Source: Treponema sp. (GTDB lineage: Bacteria > Spirochaetota > Spirochaetia > Treponematales > Breznakiellaceae). From it: a stretch of 6,346 bases of DNA. The notes beneath the pieces were generated by a model that did no database searches, was not told where the DNA came from, and saw only the letters and a program-made list of their open reading frames with translations. Each line of letters starts with the position of its first letter. Positions within the stretch are counted from its first letter, which is position 1. The stretch is from NCBI GenBank assembly GCA_031275515.1, contig JAISOQ010000053.1, positions 1 through 6,346 of the forward strand, given 5' to 3'. This document shows positions 5,447 through 6,346 of this stretch, in pieces. A program made the translations under genes and the position numbers.

Positions 5447-6346
5447 GGTCGAAAACCTCAAAAAGCGGTTCAATCTGGAAGCGGGTTTTTTTGCCAGGTT
5501 TGGCCGCTTTGTCTATGCGGTAAACGGCGTGTCTTTTTCCATAGGGGAAAACGAAACCTACGGTCTTGCGGGGGAATCCGGCTGCGGTAAAACCACTACC
5601 GCCCGGCTCCTGGTACGCATGTATGAAAGCGACGGGGGAAGCATCCTGTACCATGACAGTATTGATGTGGGGAGCTTAAAGCGGGGGGAACTGAGGAAGT
5701 ACCGGGAAAAGGTCAAGTACGTGTTCCAGGACCCGGCTCGTTCCCTTAACCCCCGCATGACGGTCTACGATGTCCTGACATCGGGGTACCGCTGGTCTTC
5801 GATCTGGCCGGGAGAAAAGAAGGCCCGGCGCGAGGCGGCGGAAATTCTTGAAGAAACGGGCCTCAGCGCGGCGGATCTGGAACGGCGGCCTGCGGAATTT
5901 TCAGGAGGCCAGCGGCAGCGCATCTCCATAGCCAGGGGCCTCCTGATGAAGCCGGACCTCCTGATCTGCGACGAGGTGGTGTCCGCCCTGGATGTTTCCA
6001 TTCAGGGGCAGATACTGAACCTGCTCCTGGATATTCGGTCCCGGCGCAGCCTCTCCTTTCTGTTCATCGCCCATGACCTCAAGGCGGCTTCCTATTTCTG
6101 CGACCGTATAGGGGTCATGTACCGGGGGGAACTCTTGGAGGAAGCGGCGGCGGCGGACCTCTACCAAACCGCCCGGCACCCTTACACCAGGCTGCTCTTC
6201 TCCTCCGTTGCCGGTCCTGCGGGAGAGGAAGGCGGGCCGCCGGATGGAAGCGCGGGAGATGCGGCGGAAAAACGGGAAACGCTGAAAGGCGAAATCCGGA
6301 CGCCGGTAACCGAGGTTTCAGGCTGCGCCTTTGCCGAGCGCTGCCC
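5433..6346 (+). CDS. oppF: OppF/DppF-type ABC transporter ATPase, 3' end missing
   Basis: Second ATPase subunit, expected to form a heterodimer with the OppD-type protein below the two permeases. The frame is open from ATG 5433 to the right edge (304 complete codons), and the stop is off-window. Motifs are Walker A GESGCGKT (47-54), Q-loop in VFQDP (Gln99), signature FSGGQRQR (156-163), Walker B LLICDEV (176-182, Glu181), D-loop SALD (184-187) and switch His214. Val182 replaces the common proline after the catalytic Glu, a change seen in many OppF-like proteins. HPYTRLL (249-255) starts the Oligo_HPY extension, followed by a Gly/Ala/Glu-rich linker (~261-280) and GCAFAERC (297-304), the first two cysteines of the C-terminal Cys motif, cut by the window edge. 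The gene overlaps OppD by 14 bp and has a strong ribosome site. Typical length is 320-340 aa, so only a short end is missing. Confidence 0.94.
   Translation, partial: MAVIKVENLKKRFNLEAGFFARFGRFVYAVNGVSFSIGENETYGLAGESGCGKTTTARLLVRMYESDGGSILYHDSIDVGSLKRGELRKYREKVKYVFQDPARSLNPRMTVYDVLTSGYRWSSIWPGEKKARREAAEILEETGLSAADLERRPAEFSGGQRQRISIARGLLMKPDLLICDEVVSALDVSIQGQILNLLLDIRSRRSLSFLFIAHDLKAASYFCDRIGVMYRGELLEEAAAADLYQTARHPYTRLLFSSVAGPAGEEGGPPDGSAGDAAEKRETLKGEIRTPVTEVSGCAFAERC

Overview
The window carries one strand of a single operon, all genes on +, for an ABC importer of the peptide/nickel/opine class (Opp/Dpp type). In order it holds the 3' part of a lipoprotein substrate-binding protein (1-1871), an OppB-type permease (1868-2986), an OppC-type permease (3140-4234), an OppD-type ATPase (4391-5446) and the 5' part of an OppF-type ATPase (5433 to the right edge). 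The binding protein would catch the solute outside the membrane, the two permeases form the channel, and the OppD/OppF pair powers transport. The operon promoter and the start of the binding protein lie left of the window. The end of OppF and any terminator lie right of it. No RNA gene, CRISPR array or transposase gene was seen.

The DNA is GC-rich, with Arg codons biased to CGG/CGC. The protein style (diderm lipoprotein binding protein, divergent permease coupling loop) together with intercistronic GC-rich hairpin repeats suggests a spirochaete of the termite-gut Treponema type (T. primitia/T. azotonutricium-like). That assignment is pattern memory and not proven; confidence is about one half.

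The genes are very tightly packed at two junctions: a 4-bp ATGA overlap between binding protein and OppB, and a 14-bp overlap between OppD and OppF. The other two junctions are opened by short GC-rich inserts, 2987-3139 (OppB/OppC) and 4235-4390 (OppC/OppD), made almost entirely of consecutive hairpins.

The inserts are the unusual part of the window. They share sequence blocks in the same order when one is reverse-complemented, so they look like two copies of one dispersed repeat in opposite orientations. The second is bracketed by a direct duplication of about 30 bp that includes both the stop of OppC and the start of OppD. This fits insertion into what was once an overlapping stop/start junction. 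The first shows a weaker trace of the same pattern. Both inserts can be read as open frames running from an ATG overlapping the upstream stop to a stop at the downstream start. No wholly new enzyme system is visible; the candidate novelty is this repeat family and its preference for stop/start junctions.
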